Shown here: positions 36,692 through 37,378 of the stretch, in pieces | Layout: every line of letters starts with the position of its first letter | How positions within the stretch are numbered: position 1 is the stretch's first letter | NCBI RefSeq assembly: GCF_019331805.1 | Contig: NZ_JAHBBE010000025.1 | Location: forward strand, 1 to 37,378 | Reading direction: 5' to 3' | DNA from: Bifidobacterium pongonis | GTDB taxonomy: Bacteria; Actinomycetota; Actinomycetes; Actinomycetales; Bifidobacteriaceae | Length of the DNA stretch: 37,378 nt | Notes under the pieces: model-generated | Database searches by the model: none | What the model was told of the DNA's origin: nothing | The model's input: only the letters and a program-made list of their open reading frames with translations | Program-made: the position numbers and the translations under genes

Positions 36692-37201
36692 GGGTGCTCC
36701 TGCCCTTCGTTCCTTCTCCTTCGAGGATACCCACGAGGCGGATACCCGTGAGGGGCGCGCGCGGATGGCGAGCCATGCGGCCACGAAGCCCACGATGGCG
36801 GTCACCAGCGCGTACGCGGCCCACAGGCCGACCTTCACGCCGAGCTGCGTCCACACGACCGACTGGAAGCCGAGCTGGCCGTACCACATGAGGTCGGTGA
36901 CGAACTGCGAAAGGCCGAAGAACAGGCCCACGATGATGGCGAGCGCGAGGGCCACGCCGATGAGGATCTTCGTTCCGCGGCCGGTCGACTGCGCCGGTTT
37001 GCGCGTGATGCGCGGAGCGCCGGGCCTGCCCGCGCCCGGGCGGTTGGTTTTGGGAGGGTTGGACGCGCCAGCATTGGCGTCGTCGCCATCCGTTTCGATG
37101 TTGACGACGATCGGGTCGTCGTCAGGGTTCTTGCGGCCACGGTTCGGATTACGCGGATCGAAATCCGGGTCGAACATGCCGAACATATCAAAGAAAGACA
37201 T
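36692..37201 (-). pseudogene. UPF0182 5' fragment in frame with the GH3 gene
   Basis: From ATG 37201 the frame codes MSFFDMFGMFDPDFDPRNPN, an acidic linker, a helix (about 79-98), LSQFVTDLMWYGQLGFQSVV and a second helix ending AIRARP (residue 150). This is the N-terminus of UPF0182 (PF03699-type) integral membrane proteins, which are normally about 900-1000 residues with more helices and a large periplasmic domain. After ARP similarity stops, 20 residues of unrelated sequence follow, then the GH3 start at Met171. A nearby imperfect 15-bp duplication (GAGGATACCCACGAG / GCGGATACCCGTGAG, 36722-36751) lies at the break. It is either a decayed gene or a chimaeric join. Confidence 0.7.
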
Positions 37202-37251
37202 GCCACCAAGAGTACAGATAGGTGCCGAGTGCGACCGTTGTTCGCTGGGGA

Positions 37252-37378
37252 CTGGCTCATTTCGTGGCCGTCACGCGTCCGGGGTATTCCTCGCCTGAGG
37301 GTGTGAAGCTGCCGGAGGGCAAGGTGGATACGTTGGAGATTCCGGCTTTGGCGATCAGTTCGACGGATGTGCGTCGTC
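37252..37378. repeat. 127-bp exact duplicate of internal nadD sequence at the window end
   Basis: Bases 37252-37378 are identical to 35102-35228 over all 127 positions and in the same orientation (offset 2150). The base before differs (A37251 versus G35101). The copy starts in the middle of nadD at [10 protein letters not shown] and is joined to the upstream region of the UPF0182 fragment. It is not a separate gene. See findings. Confidence 0.97.

Noticed and set aside
35286..36887. Minus-strand 533-codon Arg/His-rich frame
   Set aside because: It is an out-of-frame reading of the GH3 gene on the same strand; the GH3 frame carries all catalytic motifs.

Overview
The window is GC-rich and gene-dense and reads as bifidobacterial chromosome (Actinomycetota, Bifidobacteriaceae, most likely Bifidobacterium; species not determinable by eye). 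The main grounds are the argCJBDF-argR-argG-argH order, the actinobacterial neighbourhood tyrS / TPR protein / HAD phosphatase / tlyA / nadK / recN, and the absence of phage or IS genes. Nearly all content is housekeeping. The unusual material lies in repeats, intergenic structures and the right-hand end.

Layout: (1) 1-345, a small two-helix membrane protein, possibly cut by the window edge. (2) 519-10182, the full route from acetylglutamate to arginine: argC, argJ, argB, argD, argF and the repressor gene argR in one run, then argG and argH. Palindromic ARG-box-like sites lie before argC and argG. A duplicated 116-bp structured element sits between argJ and argB. (3) 10457-13835, an HD-domain protein translationally coupled to a CmpB-like (PF06541) membrane protein, facing a DUF975 + CmpB-like fusion on the other strand. 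(4) 14117-24798, tyrS, a charged low-complexity TPR protein, a HAD-IIA phosphatase, tlyA, nadK and recN, with a minus-strand potassium uptake pair (trkH/ktrB type then trkA/ktrA type) inserted between tlyA and nadK. (5) 24898-27407, a beta-phosphoglucomutase-like HAD protein, a TPP riboswitch controlling tenA, and a Nim-like flavin-binding protein. (6) 27421-28081, a convergent intergenic region with seven copies of a 44-bp imperfect palindrome spaced about 100 bp apart. (7) 28118-32374 on the minus strand: a GNAT acetyltransferase, a 55-aa basic protein, an MFS transporter and thrC, with a 19-bp x 7 tandem repeat just past the thrC stop. (8) 32677-35314, proA, an unrecognised 214-aa protein and nadD, coupled by ATGA overlaps. 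(9) 35426-37201, a membrane-anchored GH3 (NagZ/LpqI-like) glycosidase on the minus strand, in frame with the truncated 5' end of a UPF0182 gene. The last 127 bases of the window exactly repeat part of nadD, which suggests an assembly-graph end or a rearrangement.

Many genes are coupled by 1-11 bp overlaps (argC/argJ, argB/argD, argF/argR, HD/CmpB, TPR/HAD, nadK/recN, proA/214-aa protein/nadD), so these are operons. ArgR encoded here probably represses both arginine transcription units. No clear defence island, prophage, CRISPR or transposon is visible. The best candidates for undescribed biology are the 44-bp palindrome array and the argJ-argB structured repeat.
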